Source: an uncultured Eubacteriales bacterium (GTDB lineage Bacteria; Bacillota; Clostridia; Lachnospirales; Lachnospiraceae). Taken from it: a stretch of 37,712 nt of DNA. Shown here in pieces: positions 24,972-32,082 of this stretch (positions are counted from its first letter, which is position 1; every line of letters starts with the position of its first letter). Below the pieces are notes generated by a model, which was not told the DNA's origin, ran no database searches, and saw nothing but the letters and a program-made list of their open reading frames with translations. Both the position numbers and the translations under genes were made by a program. The stretch is from positions 1-37,712 of the forward strand of contig CASFBR010000031.1 of NCBI GenBank assembly GCA_949292795.1, written 5' to 3'.

Positions 24972-25850
24972 ATGAAAAAGAAAATTATTATTGTTGCGGC
25001 AGTGATCCTTGTCCTTGTATGTCTTGGTTCCTCCGTGTATGTTGTGCGTGAAAATGAGTATAAGCTTGTGCGTCAATTTGGAAAAGTCACCTATGTGGTG
25101 TCGGATTCCGGGCTCCATTTTAAAATACCGTTTATCCAGAGCGTCGATACGCTGCCCAGGGAGCTTCTTGTTTACGACCTGGCTGCTTCGGATGTGATTA
25201 CAAAGGATAAAAAGACCATGATCACAGACAGCTATGTGCTCTGGAAAATCACGGATCCGCTGAAATTTGCCCAGAGCCTTAACAGCTCCATTGCCAATGC
25301 GGAAAGCCGTATCAACACGGCTGTTTATAATTCGACTAAAAATGTGATCAGTAATATGAATCAGGATGAGGTCATTACGAGCCGTGACGGCGAACTGATG
25401 GAAGCAATTATGGAAAATGTCGGCGATGCCATGGAGCCCTATGGAATTTCCCTTGTGACAGTGGAGACCAAAAAGCTCGATCTGCCGGAGGATAATAAGG
25501 CCGCTGTTTATGAGCGTATGATTTCTGAGCGGGACAATATCGCGGCAACCTACACCGCTGAGGGTAATTCCGAGGCTCAGGTGATCCGCAATACAACCGA
25601 TAAGGAAGTGGCCATTAAGCTGTCCGAGGCGCAAAAGCAGGCGGAAATACTGGAGGCCGAGGGCGAAGCAGAGTATATGCGTATTCTTCAGGAAGCCTAT
25701 TCCGATGAGAGCCGCACTGAATTTTATGCATTTGTGCGCAGCCTTGACGCGGCGAAGGCGTCCCTGACCGGAGCGAATAAGACCCTGATTTTATCCGAGG
25801 ATTCGCCGCTTGCTCAGATTTTTTACGGGCAGCAGGCCGGGGCAGAGTGA
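24972..25850 (+). CDS. hflC: HflC-like SPFH membrane protein
   Basis: This 292-residue partner of HflK has an N-terminal helix (IIIVAAVILVLVCLGSSVYVV) and an SPFH domain beginning ENEYKLVRQFGKVTYVVSDS. It continues with DSYVLWKITDPLKFAQS, and later the family-typical RSLDAAKASLTGANKTLILS near the C-terminus. GGAGGG starting next to the hflK stop sets the ATG. mobA begins a few bases after its stop, so the three may be co-transcribed. Confidence 0.92.
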   Translation: MKKKIIIVAAVILVLVCLGSSVYVVRENEYKLVRQFGKVTYVVSDSGLHFKIPFIQSVDTLPRELLVYDLAASDVITKDKKTMITDSYVLWKITDPLKFAQSLNSSIANAESRINTAVYNSTKNVISNMNQDEVITSRDGELMEAIMENVGDAMEPYGISLVTVETKKLDLPEDNKAAVYERMISERDNIAATYTAEGNSEAQVIRNTTDKEVAIKLSEAQKQAEILEAEGEAEYMRILQEAYSDESRTEFYAFVRSLDAAKASLTGANKTLILSEDSPLAQIFYGQQAGAE

Positions 25851-25855
25851 TCGTG

Positions 25856-26809
25856 ATGACGCGATATTGTATTCTCGCAGGGGGACAGAGCCGGCGTATG
25901 GGAACAGACAAAGCATTTTTGCGTTTTGGCGGCAGATATTTGCTGGAGCTGCTTGTGGAGCACTTTTGGGCTGCCGGACAGCCGGTCTGTCTGTCCTCTG
26001 CCAGGGGAGATACCGGCCGGCGGCTGTGCCATCTTAAAAATCTCCCGGAGGAAATCCGGGATATTGTGCCGGACGCCGGGCCGGCGGGCGGCATTTACAG
26101 TCTCTTAAGTCATTTGCACTGCGGCATTTTTGTCACCGCGACGGACATGCCATTTGCAGACTGGCGGCTGTGCCAGTGCCTGATGACGCTGGGAGGCGTC
26201 GAAACAGGTTATGATGGGCGTCAGGGTGCCGGAGCAGATTATGGTGGGCGTCAGAGTGCCGGTTCAGGCTATGGTGGGCGTCAGAGCACCGGGGCAGGTT
26301 ATGGTGGGCGCCAGAGCACCGGAGCAGATTATGGTGGGCGCCAGAGCACCAGAGCAGATTATGATAGGCATCAGAGCATCGGGGCAGACCAAGATGCCCG
26401 TCAGGATGACGCGTTGGAGCGTGACCACGGTTTAAAGGCCGGGCCGGATGCGGCGGACATGGTTGTTTTAGAGCGGAAGGACGGCCGGAGGGAAATGCTT
26501 TTTGCCTATTATGGGCCGGGCTGCCTTAAGCCGCTGGAAGCGCTGATAAAAGCAGGGGATTACCGTCTGCAAAGCCTGATCCCAAAGGTAAACTGTAAAC
26601 TGATCGGGGAAGCGCAGCTTGAGCAGTGCTACGGCGGCGGGTGCGGACGGGCATTGTTTAATATGAATACGCCCGGGGATTATCAGCGTGCATTGCAGCT
26701 TTTTAGGGCCGGCGCGGATGACATTAAAAGCACCGGAGGCCCGGTATCGGGGAACCACGAAGAAGGCTTACATCTTCGTGCGATCGCCCAAAGACATGAG
26801 TTGTTTTAA
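25856..26809 (+). CDS. mobA: Molybdenum cofactor guanylyltransferase with an inserted decapeptide repeat
   Basis: This is a 317-residue MobA-type nucleotidyltransferase, which attaches GMP to molybdopterin. Motifs are ILAGGQSRRMGTDKAFLRFGG (residues 6-26), PDAGPAGGIYSLLSHL and FVTATDMPFADW. Canonical MobA is about 190-200 residues. Here residues 119-178 are six copies of a ten-residue unit (consensus YGGRQSTGAD), followed by a charged linker, before the fold resumes at MVVLERKDGRREMLFAYYGP. The start is uncertain: ATG 25856, or GTG 25847/25853 overlapping the hflC stop. No other molybdenum genes are present. Confidence 0.85.
   Translation: MTRYCILAGGQSRRMGTDKAFLRFGGRYLLELLVEHFWAAGQPVCLSSARGDTGRRLCHLKNLPEEIRDIVPDAGPAGGIYSLLSHLHCGIFVTATDMPFADWRLCQCLMTLGGVETGYDGRQGAGADYGGRQSAGSGYGGRQSTGAGYGGRQSTGADYGGRQSTRADYDRHQSIGADQDARQDDALERDHGLKAGPDAADMVVLERKDGRREMLFAYYGPGCLKPLEALIKAGDYRLQSLIPKVNCKLIGEAQLEQCYGGGCGRALFNMNTPGDYQRALQLFRAGADDIKSTGGPVSGNHEEGLHLRAIAQRHELF
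26210..26389 (+). repeat. 30-base tandem repeat inside mobA
   Basis: Six in-frame 30-base units. Units two to five are closest (TATGGTGGGCGTCAGAGCAC type); the first and last are more diverged. The region inserts 60 Gly/Gln/Arg/Asp-rich residues plus a linker into the enzyme. Units multiple of three bases keep the frame with any copy number. Confidence 0.9.
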
Positions 26810-26905
26810 AATCCACAGCTTTTCTGTGACATCCGCAGAACTTTTAGAATTATATTGTCACCGATATACAATATGGCTGCGGTTTTAAAAGAAATATTTG
26901 TGCGT

Positions 26906-26941
26906 TTGTACGATGAATTTAATAGAAAACTATACTAAAAT
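26906..26941 (+). promoter_or_regulatory. Possible promoter of the thiolase-ACP-Pta operon
   Basis: TTGTAC (26906-26911) and TATACT (26931-26936) are separated by 19 bases, longer than optimal; TAAAAT (26936-26941) is an alternative -10. The 227-base gap after mobA is AT-rich here. It would give a leader of about 90 bases containing two purine-rich stretches (GGAGAAAGGAAGG). Confidence 0.35.
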
Positions 26942-27036
26942 ATATTTATCTGAGCAATGGACGATCACAGTGCTTGAGAGGAAAATTATTGGGCAATCCA
27001 ATGATGATATGTAAGGAGAAAGGAAGGAATTTATCA

Positions 27037-28356
27037 ATGAATCAGACAAAGTTAAACAAGTATGCAAGAAGTGTCTCCATCATTGGCGTAGGATGTACAC
27101 CGTTCATGTATACCGTGGACAACCCTGAGACGAACGGTCTGACTGAAGGGGAGATGTTTGGTTACGCAGCACTCAAGGCAATGGAGGATGCCGGCATCAC
27201 AGCAAAAGATGTTGATTTCTATTTCCATGGTGAGGCAAGCACATTAAATGGCTCCAACTACCTGACACCAGGTGTGCAGATTGCCAACTGGTTTGGTATG
27301 AAGGGAAAGGCCAACATCCATCATTCTGAAGCCTGCTGTACCGGTTATCTTGCCATTGAAGAAGCTGTAAATGCTGTTGCTTCCGGAAAGTATAACTGCG
27401 TGCTGACCGGCTGCGTGGAATTTGGCGACAGCACTCCGGCGCCTGCAGATAATGTTGAAACACCGAAGCATCCTTATAAGCGCGAAAAGATGACCATGGA
27501 AAAGTTCTTAAAGACGACCGCATGGCTGTATGACCGCAACTATGCCAGAAGCATGATGGCTCCTATGGAACTGATCTATGATGATGCTGCAGAAGATTAT
27601 GTGCGTACCCGCGGCATCACAGCTCAGCAGATGGATGACACATTAAACTGGATGGCGATCAACAACCGCCGTAATGCTGCAAAGAACCCTCTGGCTATAG
27701 AGCGCAAGGAATTTGCAGAGATCGCAAAGGAAAAAGGCTTTGACGATGTGATGGCTTACATGAGATCGCCTTATAACCCGAAAATGGGTGATTTCCTCCG
27801 TATGGAAGGCGTAGAGCGCAAGTGCGACGGCGCTGCGGCTGCGATCGTGTGTGCAACTGAGATGATTCCTGAGATTGCAAAGAACCTCAAACATAAACCG
27901 ATCGAAGTTCTTGGCATCGGCTGCTCTGCTCTTGAGGCAACGAACCCGCATTTTGAAATTCGTGCCACAGAGGAAGCGGTACGTCAGGTTTACGAAGTAA
28001 CCGGAGTTAAACCGGAAGAACTGGATCTGTTCTTTGCCAACGACTTTATCATCACCTCTCATCTGATTTCTGCTGAAATTGCCGGTTATCTGCCATGGGG
28101 CGAAGGCTGGAAGTATATTTGCGAAGGCCGTACTGCTTATGACGGTGACAAGCCGATCAATACCAACGGCGGAAGAACCTCCTTCGGTCATGCTCACGCT
28201 GCTTCTGGTCTGGCAGACGTATATGAAGCCTGCATGCAGATGAGAGGCGAGTGCGGCGAGAGACAGGTGAAGAAGCTGCCTAAGACAACAATGCTGCGCG
28301 GCTACGGCGGCGCTCAGAACGTTGCAGCAGTCCTTTTAAGAACACTGGATAAGTAA
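27037..28356 (+). CDS. Thiolase-fold acyltransferase (SCPx/Bbs-like)
   Basis: This 439-residue protein of the thiolase superfamily would cleave or form a beta-ketoacyl thioester. The N-terminal core has VSIIGVGCTPF, then DAGITAKDVD. Cys100 in HHSEACCTGYLAIEEA aligns with the nucleophile, with a second Cys at 101. The C-terminal half has NTNGGRTSFGHAHAASGLAD, where His385 matches the GHP histidine (here GHA). The final GYGGAQ lacks the C-terminal CxG cysteine of degradative thiolases. This is the pattern of lipid-transfer-type thiolases that need a DUF35 partner, and such a gene is next. GGAAGGA upstream sets ATG 27037. Confidence 0.85.
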   Translation: MNQTKLNKYARSVSIIGVGCTPFMYTVDNPETNGLTEGEMFGYAALKAMEDAGITAKDVDFYFHGEASTLNGSNYLTPGVQIANWFGMKGKANIHHSEACCTGYLAIEEAVNAVASGKYNCVLTGCVEFGDSTPAPADNVETPKHPYKREKMTMEKFLKTTAWLYDRNYARSMMAPMELIYDDAAEDYVRTRGITAQQMDDTLNWMAINNRRNAAKNPLAIERKEFAEIAKEKGFDDVMAYMRSPYNPKMGDFLRMEGVERKCDGAAAAIVCATEMIPEIAKNLKHKPIEVLGIGCSALEATNPHFEIRATEEAVRQVYEVTGVKPEELDLFFANDFIITSHLISAEIAGYLPWGEGWKYICEGRTAYDGDKPINTNGGRTSFGHAHAASGLADVYEACMQMRGECGERQVKKLPKTTMLRGYGGAQNVAAVLLRTLDK

Positions 28357-28375
28357 TGTAGGAGGTAATAAAATC

Positions 28376-28792
28376 ATGGCGATCAAATTGGAAAAAGTCG
28401 TAGAGAAGTTTTACCAGGGACTTGAGGAAGGCAAATTTTTAGGCCGTAAGTGCCCGGTTTGCGGCGCGGTAGAATTTCCTCCGGTCTATGCTTGCAATAC
28501 ATGTGGTAATCTGGAAACCGAATGGGTAGAGATCAGCGGCAAGGGCAAGTTAAAGTCCATCGTTATGCCGGCTGCCCTGTCCACAAAGCCGGAATACGCT
28601 CAGCTTGGCGCATTCGCTTACGGCGAGGTGGAAATCGAGGAAGGCGCATGCTTTAACGCTGTTGTCAGAGGCATTACCAAAAAGAAGAGAAAAGAGATCA
28701 TGGAAAATGGCAAGCTGCCTGTTCCTGTACATGCAGAAACCTTCCAGAGAGACGGCTACAAGACCGTAGTATTTGTGCTTGACGAAGAATAA
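28376..28792 (+). CDS. Zn-ribbon OB-fold protein (DUF35 type)
   Basis: This is a 138-residue protein. An N-terminal helix is followed by a rubredoxin-like zinc ribbon (CPVCGAVEFPPVYACNTCG, residues 26-44). The OB-fold that follows begins near WVEISGKGKLKS. Known relatives bind thiolase-fold enzymes and help CoA access: the archaeal HMG-CoA synthase/thiolase complex and BbsA of toluene degradation. GGAGGT sits 19 bases after the thiolase stop region, so the two are co-translated. It most likely forms a complex with the preceding gene product. Confidence 0.88.
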   Translation: MAIKLEKVVEKFYQGLEEGKFLGRKCPVCGAVEFPPVYACNTCGNLETEWVEISGKGKLKSIVMPAALSTKPEYAQLGAFAYGEVEIEEGACFNAVVRGITKKKRKEIMENGKLPVPVHAETFQRDGYKTVVFVLDEE

Positions 28793-28819
28793 TTTTTTAT
28801 TAAAGACATGGAACAATTT

Positions 28820-28845
28820 CCGGCTGCTTTGTGCAGGGCAGCCGG
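28820..28845 (+). other. Intercistronic hairpin before the ACP gene
   Basis: CCGGCTGC (28820-28827), 10-base loop, GCAGCCGG (28838-28845): a perfect 8-base stem with no T-run. It lies 32 bases before the ACP start. It could be a processing or stabilising element that raises ACP output relative to the upstream enzymes. Confidence 0.5.
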
Positions 28846-28877
28846 GATGCTCATAAAAATATTAAGGAGAGATTACA

Positions 28878-29117
28878 ATGGATAGAAAAGAATTAGAAGC
28901 AAAGGTTATTGAGTTAGTAGCAATGTCCTACAATAAGGATGCCAGCGAATTATCTGTGGATACAAACATGAAGGAAGAGCTTGGCGGCGCTTCCGTTATC
29001 ATGGTTGGTCTTGTTTCTGAGATCGAAAACGAGCTTGACGTTTTAGTTCCGCTGCCGGTTGCTGCTGCCTGCAAGACCATCGGCGAGCTTTGCGACAAGG
29101 TTGAGGAGCAGATGTAA
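28878..29117 (+). CDS. Acyl carrier protein with altered serine motif
   Basis: This 79-residue acidic protein has the length and helix pattern of ACPs. It aligns through NMKEELGGASVIMVGLVSEI and then ENELDVLVP with the standard LGADSLDxVEL segment. The predicted phosphopantetheine site is Ser39, but the flanking residues are Ala-Ser-Val in place of the usual Asp-Ser-Leu. It is separate from any fatty acid synthesis genes. Its neighbours (thiolase fold, Zn-ribbon, Pta-like) suggest that it carries their acyl intermediate. AGGAGAG (28863-28869) precedes the ATG. A dedicated phosphopantetheinyl transferase may be the one at 30369. Confidence 0.85.
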   Translation: MDRKELEAKVIELVAMSYNKDASELSVDTNMKEELGGASVIMVGLVSEIENELDVLVPLPVAAACKTIGELCDKVEEQM

Positions 29118-29146
29118 TACGCTGTACATTTTTGGGAGGAAAAAAC

Positions 29147-30151
29147 ATGAGTGTTTTAGATAAGCTTTATGAAAAAGCGAAACAGAATCCTCAGAAGGTT
29201 GCCTTCCCGGAAGCGACAAACGAAAAGATGATGCAGGCCGCATTTGAAACCGGAAGAGACGGATATATCATCCCGATTCTTGTGGGCGATGCTGCCGAGA
29301 TCAAAAAGCTTGTTGCAGAGAGAGGCTACGACGAAAGTGTTTTCACGATCGTTGACATCCATGAGGAAAATTACAAGAACGAACTGATTCAGAAATATGT
29401 GGCTCTGCCGAATACACTTCTGAAGGAAAAAGCGCTTGCCCGCCGCATGGAGAATCCGCTGTACTATGCCATGGTTATGCAGGCTGTGGATGAAGCGGAT
29501 GTAACCTTTGCCGGTATTGACAACACGACCGGCGATGTGCTTCTGGCCGGACAGATGATTATCGGCTTAAAGCCCGGAATCAGCACGATTTCAAGTATCG
29601 GTCTTTGCGATATTCCCGGCTATGAGGGCAGCGAAGGCTCTCTGCTGGCTGTGGGCGACAGCGCTGTATGCACCAACCCGAATCCGGAGCAGCTTGCAAG
29701 TATTGCAATTTCTGCCTGTGATACCGTATCTGCGCTGCTTGACTGGGAGCCCAGATGTGCGATGGTATGCTACTCTACACTTGGCAGCGGCCAGGGTGAA
29801 CTTATCGATAAGGTGACCGAAGCTTTACGGATTGCCAACGAGCAGCGCCCGGACCTTAACATTGACGGCGAGTTCCAGCTGGATGCCGCTATTGTTCCTG
29901 CTGTGGCAGCCAAGAAGGTGAACCGCGAGAGCAAGGTTGCCGGCAAAGCCAATGTAGTAATCTGGCCGGACTTAAATGTCGGCAATGTGGCTGTAAAGCT
30001 CATTCAGCAGTTTGGCCATGCAGACGCTTATGGCCCGATGCTTCAGGGCTTTAACAAAGTCGTTTGCGATTGCTCCAGAGGGGCGCCAGTATCTGAAATC
30101 AAAGGCAATGTGGTTATTTCCGCAGTGCGTGCCGCAGGGGCAAAGAGATAA
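29147..30151 (+). CDS. Phosphotransacetylase-family acyltransferase
   Basis: This is a 334-residue protein of the Pta/Ptb family, which moves acyl groups between a thioester and phosphate. Family segments include KVAFPEATNEKMMQAA, ISTISSIGL, MVCYSTLGSGQGELIDKV, IDGEFQLDAAIVPAVA and VVIWPDLNVGNVAVKLIQ. The late signature reads GPMLQGFNKVVCDCSRGAPV, where ordinary Pta has PVNDLSRG, so the usual Asn is Cys here. The length equals single-domain Pta. GGAGG (29134-29138) sets ATG 29147; a TTG at 29132 is upstream of the site. No acetate kinase gene is adjacent. The substrate may be an acyl-ACP or acyl-CoA other than acetyl. Confidence 0.88.
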   Translation: MSVLDKLYEKAKQNPQKVAFPEATNEKMMQAAFETGRDGYIIPILVGDAAEIKKLVAERGYDESVFTIVDIHEENYKNELIQKYVALPNTLLKEKALARRMENPLYYAMVMQAVDEADVTFAGIDNTTGDVLLAGQMIIGLKPGISTISSIGLCDIPGYEGSEGSLLAVGDSAVCTNPNPEQLASIAISACDTVSALLDWEPRCAMVCYSTLGSGQGELIDKVTEALRIANEQRPDLNIDGEFQLDAAIVPAVAAKKVNRESKVAGKANVVIWPDLNVGNVAVKLIQQFGHADAYGPMLQGFNKVVCDCSRGAPVSEIKGNVVISAVRAAGAKR

Positions 30152-30189
30152 TTGCCTTTTCCCGGTATATGTTTACCGGTATATTATTA

Positions 30190-30230
30190 AAAAAGCTGTC
30201 CATATCCGAATGGGATATGGGCAGCTTTTT
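30190..30230. terminator. Strong intrinsic terminator after the Pta-like gene
   Basis: AAAAAGCTGTCCATATCC (30190-30207), 5-base loop, then a complementary arm 30213-30230 ending in five T. It is an 18-base stem with one G-U pair. The A-run on the left makes it usable in both directions, though the leftward gene at 30369 ends more than 100 bases away. Confidence 0.9.
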
Positions 30231-30319
30231 GCGCGATACGCCCGGAGGGCGGCCGCCGTGCCTGCACGGGCGGACATCCGACGGCAGCGGTCATCGAGTG
30301 GCAGTGCCGTAAGATGAGC
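30231..30319 (+). repeat. Dispersed structured intergenic repeat, copy 2
   Basis: This is the second copy of the element at 18348, again starting GCGCGATACGCCCG directly after a terminator. The CCGTG/CACGG hairpin is kept. The second hairpin is TCATC-GA-GTGGC-AGT-GCCGT-AA-GATGA, where two G-U pairs replace Watson-Crick pairs of copy 1. The outer stem of copy 1 is not preserved. Confidence 0.8.
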
Positions 30320-30368
30320 GGGGTATCGGGATGATCGGGTGGGGGGGAAGAAAGCTTCCCCTACCTGA

Positions 30369-31004
30369 TTAGTGAACAGAAGGCATTGACGATTCTGACG
30401 GGTGCATTGTGACGGAGATTTCCTGTCTGGGCAGCTCTGAGCATAGTGCGAGAAAATACTGCTTTTCAATACGTTCCTGATAAAACCACAGCCTATCCTC
30501 GGAACTTGTGATTCTTACCGGTTCTTCGGACAGGTCAAGCTCAAAGGAAAAGCTGTCAAGGGGCATGGAAAGCCCGAGACCGGATTGCTTGATACGGCTT
30601 TCCTTTAATGTCCAGAACCGGTAAAAGCACTGTTCATAGGCGGCCGGGTCATGCCGGAAGGTTTCAAGAAAGTCTTTTTCCGCAGGCGTCAGCACTTTTC
30701 TTAAAATACTGTCTTTAAACGGATGAATCTGCTCAATATCCAGCCCGATTGGAATTTCGGCCAGGGCGCAGGCGACAAGGCCGTCACAATGGCTGATATT
30801 AAAGTGGATGTTTGGGTAATGCTTTAAACGGGGCTTTCCGTAGGCGTTTTGTTCAAGAGCATCCGGAAGGGCATCCAGGGAAATAGAAAGCCCGAAACGG
30901 CTGGAGAGCGCCTGTGACAGCAAATACATGCCAAGCCGGTGTTCGGCCGCATATTTTTCTCTGGGCTGGCAGGGGGGATAATGGATCATATGTATCGAAA
31001 TCAC
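30369..31004 (-). CDS. 4'-phosphopantetheinyl transferase (Sfp type)
   Basis: This 211-residue enzyme moves phosphopantetheine from CoA to a carrier-protein serine. Motifs of the Sfp group are GKPRLKHYPNIHFNISHCDG, then IGLDIEQIHPF with the metal-binding Asp and Glu, and FWTLKESRIKQSGLGL. Translation starts at GTG 31004 behind AAGGAG. Sfp-type enzymes serve secondary-metabolite or special carriers, whereas AcpS serves fatty acid ACP. The nearest carrier in the window is the atypical ACP at 28878. The gene is convergent with that operon and has its own promoter, which overlaps a perfect palindrome. Confidence 0.93.
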   Translation of the reverse strand: MISIHMIHYPPCQPREKYAAEHRLGMYLLSQALSSRFGLSISLDALPDALEQNAYGKPRLKHYPNIHFNISHCDGLVACALAEIPIGLDIEQIHPFKDSILRKVLTPAEKDFLETFRHDPAAYEQCFYRFWTLKESRIKQSGLGLSMPLDSFSFELDLSEEPVRITSSEDRLWFYQERIEKQYFLALCSELPRQEISVTMHPSESSMPSVH

Positions 31005-31034
31005 GATAAAACTCCTTTTTAATCATTATTTGTC

Positions 31035-31069
31035 TGGTACAGTGTACCATAAAAGCCTGCTCAGAGCAA
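31035..31069 (-). promoter_or_regulatory. Promoter and palindromic operator of the phosphopantetheinyl transferase gene
   Basis: On the minus strand TTGCTC (31069-31064), 17-base spacer, TACACT (31046-31041). The -10 box lies inside a perfect 15-base palindrome TGGTACAGTGTACCA (31035-31049). A repressor bound there would block polymerase. The remaining bases up to the gene at 31234 hold no clear signal. Confidence 0.55.
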
Positions 31070-31233
31070 GAAACGGCAGCGCCGGACTATAAAGCGGTGC
31101 GCTTCCGGATATAAAAAACATGGCACCGGCGGGATATGAACGATATTTGCGCCGCACAGCGTGTGCCGGGACGGTATATCCGTGCGCCGGCAGTCATACA
31201 TTATTTTAAGAGCTGCAGAAACCGGATGGTTTT

Positions 31234-32040
31234 ATGGAGATGGATTTAAAAAAGCGTATGGCTGTTTTTTTATGTCTTGCCATTGTTTTAAGTATTGTCT
31301 ATGCGAAGCTGACTCCGGATATTGGAAAAACAGATATTGATGGAAAAACGGAGGCGGTTTCAGGCAGGGCATGGGCCGGGGAACGAAGCAATATAAAGGA
31401 AGGAGAACCGTCTGAAAAATATATTGCCATCACCTTTGATGACGGGCCAAAGGCCGGAACGACCGATGTTCTTTTGGAAGGGCTGCGGCAGCGGGGCGTC
31501 CATGCAACTTTTTTTCTGATTGGGCGGCAGGTCGAGGAAAATGAAGCGCTTGTTGAACAGATGATAAAGGATGGACATCTCATTGGCAATCACACATATA
31601 ATCATGTGAATCTGGCATCGCTGTCTGTAAAGGATGCGTGGAGGGAGCTTAGCCTTTGCTTTGATGCCATTGCTGCAGTGGAAGAAGAACCTTTAAAAAC
31701 AGCGGAAGATGGGGCTTTAAAGCTTGTGCGGCCGCCCTTTGGCGAGGTGAGTGCGGCCATGAAGGCTCAGATTGGCTGTCCCATGATCCTCTGGTCTGTG
31801 GATACCCGGGACTGGACCGGAAGGCAGGCCGGCGATATTGCCGGTGATATTGTGGAAACCGCCCGGCCGGGTGACATTATCCTGCTTCATGATATTTTTG
31901 AAAACAGTGTGTCCGGAGCACTGATGGCCATTGACACGATGATGGAAAATGGCTATACTTTTGTCACAGTTGAGGAGCTTTTTGGCTATTACGGCATCAC
32001 GCTGGAGCCGGGAAAGGTTTACAGGAAGGCATCCTCCTGA
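31234..32040 (+). CDS. Polysaccharide deacetylase (NodB domain)
   Basis: This 268-residue protein has an N-terminal hydrophobic signal or anchor (MAVFLCLAIVLSIVYAKL, residues 9-26) and a carbohydrate esterase 4 domain. Motifs are ITFDDGPKAGTTD (catalytic Asp and metal Asp), GHLIGNHTYNHVNL (metal His pair), RPPFGEVS, ILWSVDTRDW and GDIILLHDIFE. It probably removes N-acetyl groups from peptidoglycan or another surface glycan outside the membrane. The start is ATG 31234 with a weak GGATGG site, or 31240. nfo follows after 42 bases and may be co-transcribed. Confidence 0.92.
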   Translation: MEMDLKKRMAVFLCLAIVLSIVYAKLTPDIGKTDIDGKTEAVSGRAWAGERSNIKEGEPSEKYIAITFDDGPKAGTTDVLLEGLRQRGVHATFFLIGRQVEENEALVEQMIKDGHLIGNHTYNHVNLASLSVKDAWRELSLCFDAIAAVEEEPLKTAEDGALKLVRPPFGEVSAAMKAQIGCPMILWSVDTRDWTGRQAGDIAGDIVETARPGDIILLHDIFENSVSGALMAIDTMMENGYTFVTVEELFGYYGITLEPGKVYRKASS

Positions 32041-32082
32041 GAAAAAATGACAGGCTAAAAGAAAAATAAATCGGAGGAAATT

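Noticed and set aside
24879..25634. Open frame of 251 codons on the minus strand opposite hflC
   Set aside because: It is a shadow of the conserved hflC frame, with no ribosome site and low-quality protein composition.
26210..26389. Regular 30-base repeat units that could suggest a CRISPR array
   Set aside because: There are no spacers; the units are contiguous, in frame and inside mobA.
27037..30151. Glycine/betaine reductase complex C (GrdC/GrdD)
   Set aside because: Those subunits are FabH-like and PlsX-like; these are SCPx-type thiolase and Pta-family proteins, and no selenoprotein genes are nearby.
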